A stretch of DNA of 64,000 nucleotides from Marinobacter nauticus (GCF_019801015.1 NZ_JAHVJZ010000004.1:62001-126000), one strand, 5' to 3'. Shown: positions 36,409 through 45,646, counted from the first letter of the stretch. Notes: generated by a model from the letters alone, not told the origin. Made by a program: numbers and translations.

Positions 36409-36654
36409 TTAAGGGTGCGTGTCGGCGAGCTGAAGCGCCAGCCAGCTGTCATCCTCCAGAATTCGATAGGCGATGCCCATCTTATCGAGCCAACGGGGAA
36501 CATCCCGACGGCTTCCCGGGTCAGAGAGGAGTACCCGTAGCACTTGTCCCGGGGCGCGGTCACGTACGGCCAACTTGGTTCGTACCATGGCCATAGGGCA
36601 ACGCTCCTGACGAAGATCCAAGATCTGTAAAGACGGTTGCAATGGCTGGCTCAA
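36409..36654 (-). CDS. TusA/SirA-family sulfurtransferase-like protein
   Basis: This 81-aa protein has the TusA fold and its key Cys in LDLRQERCPMAMVRTKLAV (Cys19). The usual CPxP motif reads CPMA here, so the second Pro is lost. TusA-type proteins relay persulfide sulfur or act as regulators of molybdoenzyme and tRNA thiolation pathways. It starts upstream of perM with a 13-bp gap, so the two form an operon divergent from bepA. Confidence 0.82.
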   Translation of the reverse strand: MSQPLQPSLQILDLRQERCPMAMVRTKLAVRDRAPGQVLRVLLSDPGSRRDVPRWLDKMGIAYRILEDDSWLALQLADTHP

Positions 36655-36783
36655 CTGGGTTTGCTTGGGGACAGATACGGGTGGCGCCTATTATTGCGTG
36701 CCAGGCAAAAAACCACAAACGCCTAGCTGTAATGAAATTTTTGACGGTACACTAGGCCGATTGACAGGAGTTGACTGAACGAC

Positions 36784-38238
36784 GTGAAGAGATTGATCCC
36801 CCGTTTTGCCGCACCCTTGCTGTTTCTGGTCGCCATGGGGCTGAGCATGGCCGTAGCCCGCGCTGCCAATGAATTACCCGAGTTGGGCACCGTGGCCTCC
36901 GGGACGCTGACCATCGACCAGGAAAATGAAATTGGTGACGCTTACATGCGTGTCATGCGAAGCCAGTTACCGGTGATCTACGACCCGGTGATGACCGAGT
37001 ATCTGAATGATGTCGGGCATCGCATTGTGGCCCACGCCAGCAACGTCAAAACGCCCTTCACGTTCTTCCTGATCAACAACAAAGACATCAACGCGTTCGC
37101 CTTCTTTGGCGGGCACGTCGGGGTACACAGTGCCCTGTTCCATTACGCCGACAGCGAAAGTGAGCTGGCCTCCGTGCTTTCTCACGAAGTCGCGCACGTG
37201 ACTCAGCGCCACCTGGCCCGCTCCATTGAGGCCCAGCAAAAGACCGGCCCGGCGACCCTGGCCGGGGTACTGGGTTCCATTCTGCTGGCCATGGCCGCAC
37301 CGGAAGCCGGGATTGCGGCGTTGCAGACCACCCTCGCCATCAACGCTCAGGGCCAGATCAACTACACCCGCTCCAACGAACTGGAAGCGGACCGAATTGG
37401 CATGCAGACCATGGTCGCCGCCGGCTTTGACCCTTACGCCTCCCCCAGCTTTTTCGGCAAACTCGCTGCCCAGTATCGCTTTGCCAGCAAGCCGCCGGCG
37501 ATGCTGATGACTCACCCCCTTCCCGAGTCCCGGATTGCCGATACCCGCGCCCGCGCCTCCCAGTATCCGCAGCGTAATGTGCCGGACAGCCTGATGTTCC
37601 AGCTGGCCAAAGCCCGGGCGGAAGTGCGGTTTTCCACCTACAGCGTCGACCACCTGCTGCACCAGTACCAGCGTCAGCTCTCCCGCGAAACGTACGTTTT
37701 TAAACAGGCCGCCGAGTACGGTCTCGCCCTGACCCACTTCCGCATGGAGGCGTACGATAAGGCCGAAGCGTTGATCGACGGGCTGCTGAAAGAGGATGGC
37801 AAAAACCTGTTCTATCTGGATACCCAGACCGACATCCTGCTGGCCACCGGGCGCACTCAGGAAGCGATCGAACGGCTTGAGCAAGCCCGCCAGACGCGCC
37901 CCAATAACGCCGTGATCGACCTTAACCTGGCCAACGCGTACCTGACGGCCAAACAACCGGAAGCGGCCCGCGCCATTCTGGAACGTCACCTGATCCTGTC
38001 TAAGGACAACATGGTGGTGTATGACCTGCTGGCGCAAACCTACCGGGCTCTGGGCATGACCGCCGAGCGCCATATGGTGCAGGCGGAGATCCTGGCCCTG
38101 CGCGCTGATTACCCCCGCGCCATCGACCAGCTGCAGCACGCTTACCGGCAGAGCCGGGAAAATCCGCTGCAACTGGCCCGCATTGACGCTCGCATCAAGC
38201 AGCTGCGTGAGGCGCAGCAGAAGATGCGTAACCTGTAA
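36784..38238 (+). CDS. bepA: BepA (YfgC), periplasmic M48 metalloprotease/chaperone with TPR domain
   Basis: This 484-aa precursor has a Sec signal (about residues 1-27, AVARA-ANELPEL). The zinc site is intact: HEVAH (134-138), Glu201 in NELEADRIG and His244 in THPLPESR, matching the E. coli BepA active-site plug. A TPR region covers residues 300-480. BepA assists LptD maturation and degrades stalled BAM substrates in the periplasm. The GTG start is preceded by AGGAG at 13 nt. It is followed by arsC/yfgD, the same neighbour as in E. coli, 28 bp downstream. Confidence 0.95.
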   Translation: MKRLIPRFAAPLLFLVAMGLSMAVARAANELPELGTVASGTLTIDQENEIGDAYMRVMRSQLPVIYDPVMTEYLNDVGHRIVAHASNVKTPFTFFLINNKDINAFAFFGGHVGVHSALFHYADSESELASVLSHEVAHVTQRHLARSIEAQQKTGPATLAGVLGSILLAMAAPEAGIAALQTTLAINAQGQINYTRSNELEADRIGMQTMVAAGFDPYASPSFFGKLAAQYRFASKPPAMLMTHPLPESRIADTRARASQYPQRNVPDSLMFQLAKARAEVRFSTYSVDHLLHQYQRQLSRETYVFKQAAEYGLALTHFRMEAYDKAEALIDGLLKEDGKNLFYLDTQTDILLATGRTQEAIERLEQARQTRPNNAVIDLNLANAYLTAKQPEAARAILERHLILSKDNMVVYDLLAQTYRALGMTAERHMVQAEILALRADYPRAIDQLQHAYRQSRENPLQLARIDARIKQLREAQQKMRNL

Positions 38239-38265
38239 AACGACAACAAAAAAGGACCGACCCCG

Positions 38266-38619
38266 ATGACAACTTCCCCCGTGATCATCTGGCACAACCC
38301 GCGCTGCTCCAAGAGCCGCCAGACTCTGGCACTGCTGGAAGAGCGTGGCATCACACCGGACGTCGTGAAATACCTGGATACCCCGCCGGATGAAGTGGCC
38401 ATCAAAGCGGTACTGACCAAACTGGGCCTGGCGCCCCGCCAGCTGATGCGCACCAAAGAAGCGGAATACAAAGAGCAGAACCTGGCAGACGCCAGCGATG
38501 CTGAACTGATTGCCGCCATGGCCGCCGCCCCCAAACTGATTGAACGCCCGGTGGTGATTCAGGGCGACAAGGCGGCCCTGGGCCGTCCGCCGGAGGCAGT
38601 ACTGGAGATCCTGGCATGA
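38266..38619 (+). CDS. arsC: ArsC-family reductase (YfgD type), glutaredoxin-dependent arsenate reductase-like
   Basis: This 117-aa thioredoxin-fold protein has the catalytic Cys14 in HNPRCSKSRQTLALL and the RPVVIQGDKAALGRPPE motif that forms the arsenate-binding Arg pocket. It reduces arsenate with glutathione/glutaredoxin in the classical family; YfgD paralogues next to bepA may have other roles. The stop overlaps the DUF2069 start by 4 bp (ATGA), so translation is coupled. Confidence 0.93.
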   Translation: MTTSPVIIWHNPRCSKSRQTLALLEERGITPDVVKYLDTPPDEVAIKAVLTKLGLAPRQLMRTKEAEYKEQNLADASDAELIAAMAAAPKLIERPVVIQGDKAALGRPPEAVLEILA

Positions 38620-39008
38620 GTCAGATGGCTACCGGCACCGCACGCTGGCTGATGGCCGCCCGACTGGGCTACCTGGCCAGTCTGGTGCTGATCCCCCTCT
38701 GGGTACTGGTGGTCGACAGTGACAGCCCCTACAGCCTGGGTTTCCGCGTTGGATTGTTGATCCCGCTGCTGCTCCCCGCCGTTGGGATCCTGAAAGCCAA
38801 ACCCTACACCCATGCCTGGTCCGGCTTTATTGCCAGCCTGTACCTGCTCTGGGGCGCCACCAGCTGGTGGGTCAGCCCGGACGAGCGCGGGATCGGCAGT
38901 ATCGTGATCCTGACGCTGTCCACCTGGCTGCTGGCGAGCACCTACTTTGCCCGCCACCGTGGCCGCGAGCTCGGACTGGGACTGAAAAAGAAAGACAACC
39001 AGACCTGA
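38616..39008 (+). CDS. DUF2069-family inner-membrane protein
   Basis: This 130-aa protein has four predicted TM helices (about residues 14-32, 43-60, 68-85 and 95-113). The DUF2069 features are SGFIASLYLLWGATSWWV and a C-terminal STYFARHRGRELG. It is predicted in the inner membrane of many gammaproteobacteria next to arsC/yfgD. Function is unknown. It overlaps arsC by 4 bp and precedes the zincin-like lipoprotein gene by 39 bp, with no terminator between. Confidence 0.85.
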   Translation: MSQMATGTARWLMAARLGYLASLVLIPLWVLVVDSDSPYSLGFRVGLLIPLLLPAVGILKAKPYTHAWSGFIASLYLLWGATSWWVSPDERGIGSIVILTLSTWLLASTYFARHRGRELGLGLKKKDNQT

Positions 39009-39047
39009 GCCATACTGGTTTGGGTCAGGCATGACAGGAGTCAAAGT

Positions 39048-41000
39048 ATGACCAGACGGATGTTGGTTTCCCTCTTAGCCCTCTCCCTCACTGCCTGTGG
39101 CGGCAGCGACAGTGACTCAGACCCCGGGCTGCCCGATCCCGCTGAGTTAACCGTATCTCTGTCCCAGCCAGCGGACGAGATGGGCCCGTCCCAGGCCATT
39201 TCGCTGTACGCGCACGTCCCTGAACGGAACAGTTCCGTCTTCCGCTTCCAGTGGGAACAAACCGGCGGCCCAGCGGTCAACATCGCCAACCCCCGCTCCC
39301 CCATTGCCGCGTTTGATTTGGCCGGCAGCGGCAACTACCGGTTTGAGCTGACCCTGCTCGATCATGCCGGCAACGCCCTCAGCCAGACCGTGAGTTTCAC
39401 CCCCACCGGTAGCGACGACCGCTTCAACATCTCCCGTGACCATATGGTGACCGAAGGCAACCGGGTCAGCCTGCGGGTGCAGTCCTACCGCTCAACGGAT
39501 CCGGAAACCGGCAATACGGTCTGGGCGACTCCGGGTAACATTCGGTGGACTCAGATTAGTGGCCCCACCATCCGCGATTGGGTAAATGAAGAGCCGGAAC
39601 TGCTTCTGTTCAATGCGCCTCAGGTCAGTACTGACACGGAATTGGTTTTCCGGGCGACTGGCACGGTCAGTGACGGCATACAAGGCCAGGATACCGTACG
39701 GATCCTGATCACGAACGAGGCGGCGACGCCGGCCGACTCATTGATGGCGCTGGTGGCAGAGGGGCTGAACAAGCCCGGCTTTGCCCGGGTCAGCGCATAC
39801 CGACCGGATAGCCGCTGGGTCACGGCACTGGAGCGATGTGTCTACGACACGCAGATTACCGCCCCTTGTCCGCTCAGTGATTTGCCGCTTATCGGCAGCG
39901 AAGCCGGTGGCGACCCCACCATTGAGCAGGTGCTGGACCGGGTGGTGGTTTCCCACCCCTGGATGGGCGAGCAGTTTGAAGCCTTTCTGCGCCAACAGGA
40001 GCAGGATGGCAACACCGACTTCCGCCGTCTGCTTGGCTCCGTCACGGGCATTGTGCTCAGCTACGACGTGCGCCCCTCGTTCTACTGGGTGGGCACCGGC
40101 GCCATCTATCTCGACCCGGAAGATCTGTGGATGAGCCCCTGGCAACGGGACACCATCAACGAAGCCCCAGACTACCGCAGTGGCTTTGGCTCTGAGTTGC
40201 AGTTCCTGATGCCCTGGCGCTACACGCGGGAGAATGAATACGCCAGCATCAACTACTCCCGCAAAGCACGGCTTGACCGCCCCATGGCGGAGCTGGAGCC
40301 GGATCTGGCCAGCCTGCTTTACCATGAGTTGGCGCATTCCAACGACTTCTTCCCCCGCTCGGTTCAACCGGGATTAAGCGCCCCGACGCTGTGGGAAGCC
40401 TACCTGGCCAGAGCCGAGGCAGGGATTGTCTCCGACAGCCTGACCGCCAGTTATCCGCTCAGCAGTGCGCCGATGTTCAGTCTCGCTGGCGTCAATTTTG
40501 CCGGTGAAGACCCGACTCTGGCAGAGAAAAACTACACGCCGTCCAATGTCACCGGCTTCTTTGAACCGGACCGCGCCACCGATTTCTACGCTTACTCTAC
40601 CGAGCGGGAAGACCTGGCAATGCTGTTTGAGGAAGCGATGATGCAGCACCGCTATGGCATTGTGCGGGATGTCGCCGTCACCTCACTGCGTTCACCGATC
40701 GACGAGTTGGACCTGATTGTGGACTGGGGCCAGCGGGGCCGCATCGGCGAAGCCAAAATGGCCGCGCGTCTGGAGCTGGTGCTGAACGCCATCCTGCCGG
40801 AAGTCACCGGGCTGATCCCCCAACTGGAGACCCCGGTGCCGATGCGTCCGGGCGAAGACTGGTTCGATAATCTGATCCTGTCCCCCGCCACTCCGGCTCC
40901 CGCCCTGGCCCCACTGCGCCATGGCCTGAATCCAGGCCACGCTCAGGGCCGTTGGTACAGTGGGCCGCGGCACACCCATCAGCTGCCGACACCGCAATAA
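39048..41000 (+). CDS. uncharacterised lipoprotein with zincin (HExxH) motif
   Basis: This 650-aa precursor has lipobox LTAC (Cys17) and an acidic/Ser linker. Residues 33-120 and 125-225 look like Ig/PKD-type beta domains (FRFQWEQTGGPAVNIANP; IRWTQISGP). The C-terminal half contains LLYHELAHSNDFF, a zinc HExxH site at 426-430. Further downstream EREDLAMLFEEAMM offers candidate third-ligand Glu residues. Two cysteines (264, 274) can form a disulfide. It looks like a surface or periplasmic metalloprotease of a family I cannot name. It was inserted behind DUF2069 in the otherwise conserved bepA-hda block, and has its own terminator. Confidence 0.75.
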   Translation: MTRRMLVSLLALSLTACGGSDSDSDPGLPDPAELTVSLSQPADEMGPSQAISLYAHVPERNSSVFRFQWEQTGGPAVNIANPRSPIAAFDLAGSGNYRFELTLLDHAGNALSQTVSFTPTGSDDRFNISRDHMVTEGNRVSLRVQSYRSTDPETGNTVWATPGNIRWTQISGPTIRDWVNEEPELLLFNAPQVSTDTELVFRATGTVSDGIQGQDTVRILITNEAATPADSLMALVAEGLNKPGFARVSAYRPDSRWVTALERCVYDTQITAPCPLSDLPLIGSEAGGDPTIEQVLDRVVVSHPWMGEQFEAFLRQQEQDGNTDFRRLLGSVTGIVLSYDVRPSFYWVGTGAIYLDPEDLWMSPWQRDTINEAPDYRSGFGSELQFLMPWRYTRENEYASINYSRKARLDRPMAELEPDLASLLYHELAHSNDFFPRSVQPGLSAPTLWEAYLARAEAGIVSDSLTASYPLSSAPMFSLAGVNFAGEDPTLAEKNYTPSNVTGFFEPDRATDFYAYSTEREDLAMLFEEAMMQHRYGIVRDVAVTSLRSPIDELDLIVDWGQRGRIGEAKMAARLELVLNAILPEVTGLIPQLETPVPMRPGEDWFDNLILSPATPAPALAPLRHGLNPGHAQGRWYSGPRHTHQLPTPQ

Positions 41001-41007
41001 ACAGAAC

Positions 41008-41031
41008 CGGGGCCTTAGGCCCCGTTTTTTT
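41008..41031 (+). terminator. terminator after the zincin-like lipoprotein gene
   Basis: A 7-bp stem CGGGGCC/GGCCCCG with loop TTA is followed by seven T residues. Confidence 0.9.
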
Positions 41032-41104
41032 GCCCCAATCTCAGGCCAAACCGGGCATCGGATTGAACTACAGTTCAAAAACAGCCGATCACCGAGGAGT
41101 TGCC

Positions 41105-41665
41105 ATGGCCTATGCCATTGAGGGGTTTGACCGTCACGTGATTCAACCGCCCTGCTTCAGCCCGACCGAGATGGCCAACATCATCGACGCGGCGAACGCC
41201 GACCTGATGGAGGGCACCATCGCCGGACGCGTTGATGACAACAACATTCGTCGTTCCAAGGTGCACTGGCTGGACAGGCAGGAGTTTGACTGGGCCTACC
41301 GGCGATTATGGAAAGTGGTACAGCAACTGAACGCCAGCCACTTCGGTTTCGATATCGAACGCTTCGAAGGGCGGCTTCAGGTGGCCCGTTACCACCAGGA
41401 TAACGAGGGCTTCTACACCTGGCACATGGATAACGGCAAGAAAACCGCAGGCCGGAAAATCAGTGTTTCTGTGCAGCTCTCTGCCCCCCAGGACTATGAA
41501 GGGGGCGATCTGGAATTCTTTTACACCAACGTCAATAAGCCAGCTCCAAAAGAGCGGGGCAGCGTCGTGGCGTTCCCCAGCTTTGTGATGCACCGGGTCA
41601 CCCCGGTTCAGCGCGGCGTACGATACAGCCTGGTGGCCTGGGTGGTGGGCCCACGCTGGCGCTGA
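41105..41665 (+). CDS. 2OG-Fe(II) oxygenase (PKHD-type hydroxylase-like)
   Basis: This 186-aa protein has the double-stranded beta-helix iron site: His107 and Asp109 (YTWHMDNG), distal His163 (VMHRVTPV) and 2-oxoglutarate-binding Arg173 (GVRYSLVAWV). The family (prolyl 4-hydroxylase alpha-like) hydroxylates proteins or small molecules. The target is unknown. The start at 41105 is supported by GAGGAG 5 nt upstream; the open frame continues upstream to 40952 inside the previous gene. It ends 2 bp before the convergent phospholipase D-type gene, with no terminator between. Confidence 0.88.
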   Translation: MAYAIEGFDRHVIQPPCFSPTEMANIIDAANADLMEGTIAGRVDDNNIRRSKVHWLDRQEFDWAYRRLWKVVQQLNASHFGFDIERFEGRLQVARYHQDNEGFYTWHMDNGKKTAGRKISVSVQLSAPQDYEGGDLEFFYTNVNKPAPKERGSVVAFPSFVMHRVTPVQRGVRYSLVAWVVGPRWR

Positions 41666-41667
41666 GA

Positions 41668-43230
41668 TTACAGCAGCTTTTCCGGCACGATATAGCGCAT
41701 AAACCCGGTAGTAAAGCGGGTCCACCAGCTGGTGTCGGGCTCCACATCCGTTCGGATCAGTTCACCGTTATGACGGGTTTCCCACACCAGTTCATCGTCT
41801 TCCAGTTTCACCTGATAAGCCCAGTCCAGCACCACTTTGTCGATCTCTTTAGAGAAGTGTTCGGCGTACTCCGGGCTGTGCAACAGCACCCCAATTTCGG
41901 TGTTCAGCACCGCGGAGCGGGCGTCCAGATTGAATGAACCGACAAACAACCCCTGCTCATCGAACACCAGGCTTTTGGCGTGCAGACTGCCACGGGAGGC
42001 CCCTTTCCAGAACGGCGCTTTGTCCTCCTCCTTCGGACTTTCCAGGGGCGCCTTAAACTCAAACAGCTCCACCCCTCCGGCCACCAGGGCCTCGCGATAG
42101 CGCATGTAACCGGCGTGGACCACCGGCACATCGTTGGCCGCCAGTGAGTTGGTGACAATCCGCACCCGGATCCCCCGCTCCACCATAGTGACCAGATACT
42201 GAGTCAGGCGCTCGCCCGGCACAAAATAGGGGGAGATGATCAACAGGTCATGCTGGACCTGTGCCATCGCTTTCAGCAGTTCCGGCGCCAGGTGGGTGTC
42301 AGTGGAAAGCTCAAGCCCCCCCACTTTGCCCGGGTCGTCATAGATCAACTTGGAATTGCCCCAGGAAAAGTCGTCCGAACCCAGGGTCTTCAGGCGCTCC
42401 ACCGCCCCCACCAGAGCCTGGGCATAGCGGCTCTGCTCCGCCTCTTCAAAGTGCAGTGCGGTCTCAACTCTGAAATTGGCCAGATCGACGCCTGGGTCCC
42501 GCCCTTTTGCAAAACGCGACAACGGATACGCCCAGGGACTGTTCCAGTAAAGATCGAACTGAATTGAGACCTCCTCCACCACTTTGCCCTGACACAGCAC
42601 ATCGAGATCACCGAACACCACGTCCTCAGTGGCATTGAAGTATTCATCTCCGATATTGCGCCCTCCGAGTACCGTCAGGCTGTTATCCACGGTGAACGTC
42701 TTGTTGTGCATGCGCCGGTTGACCCGGCCAAAATCGGTGACAAAACCCGCCACCCGGCCATCCCGGCTGGCAAAGGGGTTAAACACCCGGATCTCAATAT
42801 TGGGGTGGGCATCCAGGCCGAACAGGGTGTCGGACTTGCCGGAGGTATCGAGATCATCCAGCAGCAGACGAACCCTTACCCCACGATCGGCAGCGCGCAG
42901 CAGTCCGTTGTGAAGCACCCTGCCGGTGAGATCGTCGTGCCAGATGTAGTACTGAAGATCGAGGCTCTTCTGTGCCGCGACCACCATGCCCAGCCGGGCC
43001 ACAAAGGCGTCCATGGCATCATTGAGGATCAGCGCACCGCTTTGATTGGGGTGGGCCGCGATTTCAACCGCCGTGGCTTTGGCCAGCTCGGTGTCCTGAA
43101 TGTCTCGTAGGGTCCAGCTGGGCGGAGCGGGCTCCCGATCCGGCAGCTGGGCGCATCCGCTCAGGGCCAGAGCGACGCTCAAACAGAGGGCCGGGCCGAA
43201 GCGGGACAGTGTGCTGATGGCCATCATCAT
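41668..43230 (-). CDS. phospholipase D-family lipoprotein (ClsC/YmdC-like cardiolipin synthase)
   Basis: This 520-aa protein has two complete HxKx4D active-site motifs: His175-Lys177-Asp182 (MHNKTFTVDN) and His417-Lys419-Asp424 (LHAKSLVFDE). Each is followed by the GG/GSRN-like or GSFNLD segment of the family. E. coli ClsC (YmdC) makes cardiolipin from phosphatidylethanolamine and phosphatidylglycerol, and its length (473 aa) is comparable. Here the N-terminus has a lipobox (ALSGC, Cys26), predicting a lipid-anchored periplasmic enzyme. Three adjacent ATGs (43230, 43227, 43224) make the start uncertain by two codons. It is divergent from the protease-inhibitor gene. Confidence 0.88.
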   Translation of the reverse strand: MMMAISTLSRFGPALCLSVALALSGCAQLPDREPAPPSWTLRDIQDTELAKATAVEIAAHPNQSGALILNDAMDAFVARLGMVVAAQKSLDLQYYIWHDDLTGRVLHNGLLRAADRGVRVRLLLDDLDTSGKSDTLFGLDAHPNIEIRVFNPFASRDGRVAGFVTDFGRVNRRMHNKTFTVDNSLTVLGGRNIGDEYFNATEDVVFGDLDVLCQGKVVEEVSIQFDLYWNSPWAYPLSRFAKGRDPGVDLANFRVETALHFEEAEQSRYAQALVGAVERLKTLGSDDFSWGNSKLIYDDPGKVGGLELSTDTHLAPELLKAMAQVQHDLLIISPYFVPGERLTQYLVTMVERGIRVRIVTNSLAANDVPVVHAGYMRYREALVAGGVELFEFKAPLESPKEEDKAPFWKGASRGSLHAKSLVFDEQGLFVGSFNLDARSAVLNTEIGVLLHSPEYAEHFSKEIDKVVLDWAYQVKLEDDELVWETRHNGELIRTDVEPDTSWWTRFTTGFMRYIVPEKLL

Positions 43231-43325
43231 CCTGATATGACTGAAAGTTACCCTAAGTATTAGCGTTTTTGGCCCCGATGAGGCAAGCGCCTATACTGAC
43301 CGCACGCCATTCGCTGGAGTCTGCT

Positions 43326-43724
43326 ATGAATCGCTTCCCCTTTCGAGCTGTGCTCGCTGTTGTGCTTTTCAGCCTGCTGAGCGCCTGCCAGCCCGGCCAA
43401 CCGATCAGGCTGGATGAAGCGCAAAATGGCGAGACCGTACTGCTGCAAACCGGTCAGAGCCTGATTGTCAGTCTCAAGTCCAATCCCAGCACCGGCTTTG
43501 GCTGGTACCAGGCAGAGGCGTCGGGGCCGGTATTGGTGATGGAGGGCGAGCCGGTGTTTGTTGCGGGAGAGGGTGCGGAACTGGCCGGCGCTCCCGGGCG
43601 CCAGGAACTCACTTTTGTGGCCGGACGGCCGGGCGCCGTCACGCTGAAACTGGTGTACGGAAGGGCCTGGGCAACCGATGCCCCGGCCGAAAAACATTAC
43701 CAGTTACAGGTGCGGGTGGAGTGA
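43326..43724 (+). CDS. chagasin-type (I42) cysteine-protease inhibitor lipoprotein
   Basis: This 132-aa precursor has lipobox LSAC (Cys21). It carries the three inhibitory loops of the chagasin/amoebiasin family: NPSTGFGW (53-60), GAPGRQELTF (88-97) and YGRAWATD (111-118, the RPW-type loop). Members block papain-like proteases by filling the active-site cleft. In a bacterium the targets would be host or environmental cathepsin-like enzymes, or its own secreted proteases. The start is at 43326 (TGGAG ribosome-binding site); an upstream in-frame ATG at 43269 lacks one. It is convergent with hda, with only 4 bp between the genes. Confidence 0.85.
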   Translation: MNRFPFRAVLAVVLFSLLSACQPGQPIRLDEAQNGETVLLQTGQSLIVSLKSNPSTGFGWYQAEASGPVLVMEGEPVFVAGEGAELAGAPGRQELTFVAGRPGAVTLKLVYGRAWATDAPAEKHYQLQVRVE

Positions 43725-43728
43725 TCCT

Positions 43729-44436
43729 TCAGAGGTGGAGGATCTCTTTAACAAAAGGAATGGTCAGGCGGCGCTGAGCCACCATGGAGGCCTTGTCGAG
43801 GCGATCCAGCACTTCAAACAGGGTTCGCAGATCCCGGGCAAGCCGGGTCATCAGGAAACGCCCCACTTCCTCTTCCAGGTCCAGACCCCGCATCTTGGCC
43901 CGACGCTGCAATGCCGCCAGTTTGGCGTCATCGGACAGCGGGTGCAGTTGATAGTGAATGCCCCAGTTCAGTCGAGAGACCAGATCAGGCAGCAGGAAGC
44001 CCGCCTGATTGGCGGGAGAGCGTGCCGACACCACCAGGCGACAGGTGCCCTTCTCTTTTACCCGGTTGTAGAGATTGAACAGCGCCTCTTCCCAGATGGG
44101 ATGGCGACACACGTCATCAATGTCATCGAGACACACCAGGGCCAGATCTTCCAGTCCATCCAGAATGGCCGGAGACATGGAGGCATGGATGCCAAGCGGC
44201 AGATAGAAGGTAGGACGGCCCAGCTCACTGGCGTAGACGCAGGTGGCATGCAGCAGATGGGTGCGGCCGGATTTGGCGCTGCCCCACAGGTAGGTTACGG
44301 TTTCCCCTTCGCCAGCGGCGGCCTGGCGCAGTGAGTCGATCAATTGCTGATTGCCCGCGGGGTAGTAACTGCGGAAGGTTTCATCGTCCGGCAGATGTAC
44401 GGGCAAAGACAGCTGTGTCGGGGCTCGGGATGTCAC
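43729..44436 (-). CDS. hda: Hda, regulatory inactivator of DnaA
   Basis: This 235-aa AAA+ protein has the clamp-binding motif QLSLP at its extreme N-terminus, LPDDETFRSYYPAGN after it, and the Walker/AAA segment YLWGSAKSGRTHLLHATC. The C-terminal RARDLRTLFEVLDRLDKASMVAQRRLTIPFVKEILHL-type region matches E. coli Hda closely. Hda with the DNA-loaded sliding clamp stimulates DnaA ATP hydrolysis and prevents over-initiation. The GTG at 44436 is the start that best fits the family. DUF2066 precedes it by 58 bp. Confidence 0.95.
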   Translation of the reverse strand: MTSRAPTQLSLPVHLPDDETFRSYYPAGNQQLIDSLRQAAAGEGETVTYLWGSAKSGRTHLLHATCVYASELGRPTFYLPLGIHASMSPAILDGLEDLALVCLDDIDDVCRHPIWEEALFNLYNRVKEKGTCRLVVSARSPANQAGFLLPDLVSRLNWGIHYQLHPLSDDAKLAALQRRAKMRGLDLEEEVGRFLMTRLARDLRTLFEVLDRLDKASMVAQRRLTIPFVKEILHL

Positions 44437-44494
44437 TAGGCTGGGAAACTCCGGAAAAACAAACCGGGCCAGTTTACCACGGCCCGGCCAAGGA

Positions 44495-45550
44495 TCAGCG
44501 ATCCGCCCAGCGATAGCGGGGTTGATCGCCGAGATCTTGCTCAAAAGTGTCGACCGGCTCCACTTCCTCAACCCGCGATTCCAGCGACAGCAACTGTTGC
44601 AGCTCGCTGATGCCGCCTATCAGGTCCAGATCGAAGGTGATCGTCCGGCCCACAACACTGTGGATGGTCAGATCCTGGATCGGCGCCAGACTGCGCAGAT
44701 AGCGCTCAAGGGCAACCAGTTGCTCGATGCCACCGTTCAGCTCAAACACCATTTGTGAGCTGCCGCCCGCTTCGCCGGCAACCGCCGCATAGCGTCCGGC
44801 GTAGTAGCTCGCCAGATCGGCCATCATTGAGGAGATCGCCGCTTCCCGGGTCGGAGCCAGGCCATCACGACGCACCAGCGACCGGTGCAGGCCGTACTCG
44901 GACTCTTTCTTGGGGGCAAACAAGCTCATCTGGTAGGCCCACTGACCATCCTGCTGCGCCACCCGGCCACTGAGGAAGAAATCCGGATGGTAGCGGGCAC
45001 TGGCCTGAGCGATGGGGCCAACAAAGTTGCCCCAAACGTCATTGATGCTCACCGCCATGGTGTCTTCGAGGTCCAGCAGCGGCAGTGTCAGTGGCAAGCC
45101 ACGCTTTGCGGCGTCAGCGTCCAGCACTTCGGTCTCAGCGGTGGTGTCGCTGAGCAGCATCCGGCCATTGTTCTCATCGTCCATCGCCAGCCAGATCAGC
45201 GTCTGCGGACGCTGCGCGCCCCAGATCGGCAGGCTGGCCGCACGCAGTTGCTGATTGATTTGCTGGCCGTCAAAGCGCACTTCCAGGTGCAGCGGAGCAC
45301 CGCCCTGGTAGCTGTAGCTGAGCAGCACATTGTTGGCGTTGCGCAACAACGACTGCGCTTCCGGCAGGGTTGCCACAGTGGCATCGCCGGTGACGCGCAC
45401 CAGAACCTGGCTCAACGCATCACGGATGGCACGCTGCTGATCGGCATTACTGCGGGAAGCCACGGGTACGTCGCCAATGTAAAGATCCGCCACTTGCGCC
45501 GCCATAACCGTCATCGGCAGGCACAGCAGCAGGGAAAAGATGAATCGCAC
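44495..45550 (-). CDS. DUF2066-domain periplasmic protein
   Basis: This 351-aa precursor has a signal peptide (RFIFSLLLCLPMTVMAAQ). The DUF2066 domain includes VADLYIGDVPVASRSNADQQRAIRDALSQVLVRVTGD at its start, the family's most conserved part. The function is unknown. The gene lies between uraA and hda, as it does in Shewanella and Vibrio relatives. I chose the GTG at 45550 (GAGAG 9 nt upstream) because the signal peptide starts there; the frame is open to 45691. It is probably co-transcribed with hda. Confidence 0.85.
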   Translation of the reverse strand: MRFIFSLLLCLPMTVMAAQVADLYIGDVPVASRSNADQQRAIRDALSQVLVRVTGDATVATLPEAQSLLRNANNVLLSYSYQGGAPLHLEVRFDGQQINQQLRAASLPIWGAQRPQTLIWLAMDDENNGRMLLSDTTAETEVLDADAAKRGLPLTLPLLDLEDTMAVSINDVWGNFVGPIAQASARYHPDFFLSGRVAQQDGQWAYQMSLFAPKKESEYGLHRSLVRRDGLAPTREAAISSMMADLASYYAGRYAAVAGEAGGSSQMVFELNGGIEQLVALERYLRSLAPIQDLTIHSVVGRTITFDLDLIGGISELQQLLSLESRVEEVEPVDTFEQDLGDQPRYRWADR

Positions 45551-45646
45551 AGTCAAAGCTCTCGTTGCTGAGTCTGTGCGAAGTCTAACATAGGCGGCTC
45601 CATTGTTGCCCCCCACAAGCGCGCGGCACGGTGTTAAACCGCCAAT

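Noticed and set aside
41105-43724. Possible genomic island from oxygenase to protease inhibitor
   Set aside because: No integrase, tRNA, flanking repeats or obvious base-composition shift; treated as lineage-specific gene content.
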